From a virus: a stretch of 36,983 nt of DNA. The stretch covers positions 1 to 36,983 of IMG/VR virus record IMGVR_UViG_3300037193_001772; one strand, given 5' to 3'. Below are positions 36,398-36,983 of the stretch, one piece after another (position 1 is the first letter of the stretch; the number at the start of each line of letters is the position of its first letter). The notes beneath the pieces were generated by a model, which saw nothing but the letters and a program-made list of their open reading frames with translations, ran no database searches and had not been told where the DNA came from. The translations under genes were made by a program, and so were the position numbers.

Positions 36398-36866
36398 GGC
36401 CCGCCCAGGGCGGCCCCGGCGGCCGTCAGCCTCTCCTGCAACCCGGCGATCTGCGCCTGCAACGCCAGCACGGTGGCCGACTCCTTCGCCGCGACCTCGT
36501 CGATGCGGGCCAGGATCGGCGCCGCGTCGACGTTGCCGCCGCCGGCGTTGACCACCGCGACCAGGCCCTCGACGGTCGTTTTCAGCGCGGCGTCCCGGAC
36601 CACCTCGGCGGCCGCGGCCGCCTCGAGCCGCCTGTTGGAGTTGATCAGGTCGATCAGCCAGGGCCGGATCTCCCACTGGATCGTCTCTGCTGCGGAAGCC
36701 AACTCGTCCTCCTGTAGGTAGCGGCTGCGCCCGGCCTGCCACACCGCGAGCGGCTCGTCGACCAGGATCGACAGCATCCCGGCGTAGGTGGGCCAGTGAC
36801 GCACGTACGCGGTCTGCACGCTGCCGTGGTGGTGGTAGTCGTGCGTCAGGTCGGGGATGCGCTCGA
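36394..36866 (-). CDS. Putative peptidoglycan hydrolase-like late protein, C-terminal part
   Basis: This is the rest of the 287-residue protein whose start is at 502; bases 36756-36866 are the duplicated overlap. The non-duplicated part codes EPLAVWQAGRSRYLQEDELA, then IQWEIRPWLIDLINSNRRLE, a coiled coil, and an Ala/Gly end. The frame runs on into the foreign tail of the contig, so the gene cannot be read in one piece here. An internal GTG at 36819 is not needed. C-terminal coiled coils of this sort may mediate oligomerisation or wall binding. Confidence 0.65.
36756..36866. repeat. Terminal direct repeat, right copy
   Basis: Exact copy of bases 1-111. The sequence before it completes the gene that is interrupted at base 1, and the sequence after it is unrelated to the phage. 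Removing one copy and the tail gives a 36,755-bp circle. Confidence 0.93.
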
Positions 36867-36983
36867 GGCTTCATGATATCGGATATGTGGAAGGTGAGGA
36901 AAATCACGAACTCAAGGCTGCGGAAAAAGCAAAGGCAATGCTTGCGGAATGGGGAGCAACACCTAAAAAAATATCGGAAATAA
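36867..36983 (+). other. Foreign tail with fragment of an HD-domain gene
   Basis: GC content drops sharply to about 42%. From 36869 one frame is open to the end and encodes LHDIGYVEGEENHE, then KAAEKAKAMLAEWG and TPKKISEI, typical of HD phosphohydrolases with the HDIG metal motif. No start or stop is included. Codon use (AAA, GAA, ATA) is unlike the phage. It is most likely from another, low-GC organism in the same sample, joined by assembly error. Confidence 0.8.

Noticed and set aside
36394-36819. Separate 141-residue gene starting at GTG 36819
   Set aside because: The frame continues upstream through the repeat into the gene starting at 502, with a good ribosome binding site there; the internal GTG is an artefact of the linear contig.

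Overview
The window looks like one complete genome of a temperate siphovirus of a high-GC, mycelium-forming actinomycete. Evidence for the host is the strong GC bias, GTG/ATG starts with four-base start/stop overlaps, a WhiB-like and an SsgA-like protein (SsgA-like proteins are known from morphologically complex actinomycetes such as Streptomyces and Micromonosporaceae), and an attachment core matching the 3' half of an actinobacterial tRNA-Arg(ACG). Bases 1-111 recur exactly at 36756-36866, and one gene reads in frame through that join, so the element is most simply a 36,755-bp circle. The last 117 bases (36867-36983) are AT-richer, encode a piece of an unrelated HD-domain protein, and are probably a chimeric assembly tail.

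Layout. (1) Leftward late operon, 13144 down to 1 and on through the circle join to 35787: portal (with a fused 2H phosphoesterase domain), prohead protease, HK97-type capsid, connectors, tail terminator (fused to a DUF4082-like domain), tail tube, gpG/gpGT chaperones made by a +1 frameshift, tape measure, minor tail proteins, a possible peptidoglycan hydrolase and two holin-like proteins. (2) Rightward terminase pair, 13156-15076, divergent from the portal. (3) Leftward early operon, 27700 down to 15249, almost wholly coupled by ATGA/GTGA overlaps: Cro-like XRE protein, GIY-YIG nuclease, SsgA-like, YqaJ exonuclease, ERF annealing protein, Lsr2-like, WhiB-like, DUF2303, a replication initiator with a candidate origin inside its gene, and an HNH nuclease beside the terminase. 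(4) Lysogeny region, 27701-29442: operators, XRE repressor, attP in a tRNA-Arg fragment, tyrosine integrase. (5) A conjugation-type module, 29957-35715: GntR regulator, small membrane proteins, a ribbon-helix-helix regulator with palindromic operators, Spd-like membrane proteins, a TraB/FtsK-type DNA translocase, and a cluster of GTTCCG/CGGAAC repeats that could be the cis-acting transfer locus.

How it fits together. Integrase and attP give lysogeny at a tRNA gene; the two XRE proteins form the switch. On induction the initiator, YqaJ/ERF and HNH proteins would replicate and process DNA, TerS/TerL would package it through the portal, and the late operon would build the virion. The TraB/Spd module offers a second, conjugative exit as double-stranded DNA. 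A mobile element equipped both for virions and for actinomycete conjugation is the main point of interest. Two early genes carry apparent one-base frameshifts that may be sequence errors. No DNA polymerase, primase, CRISPR array or complete tRNA was seen.
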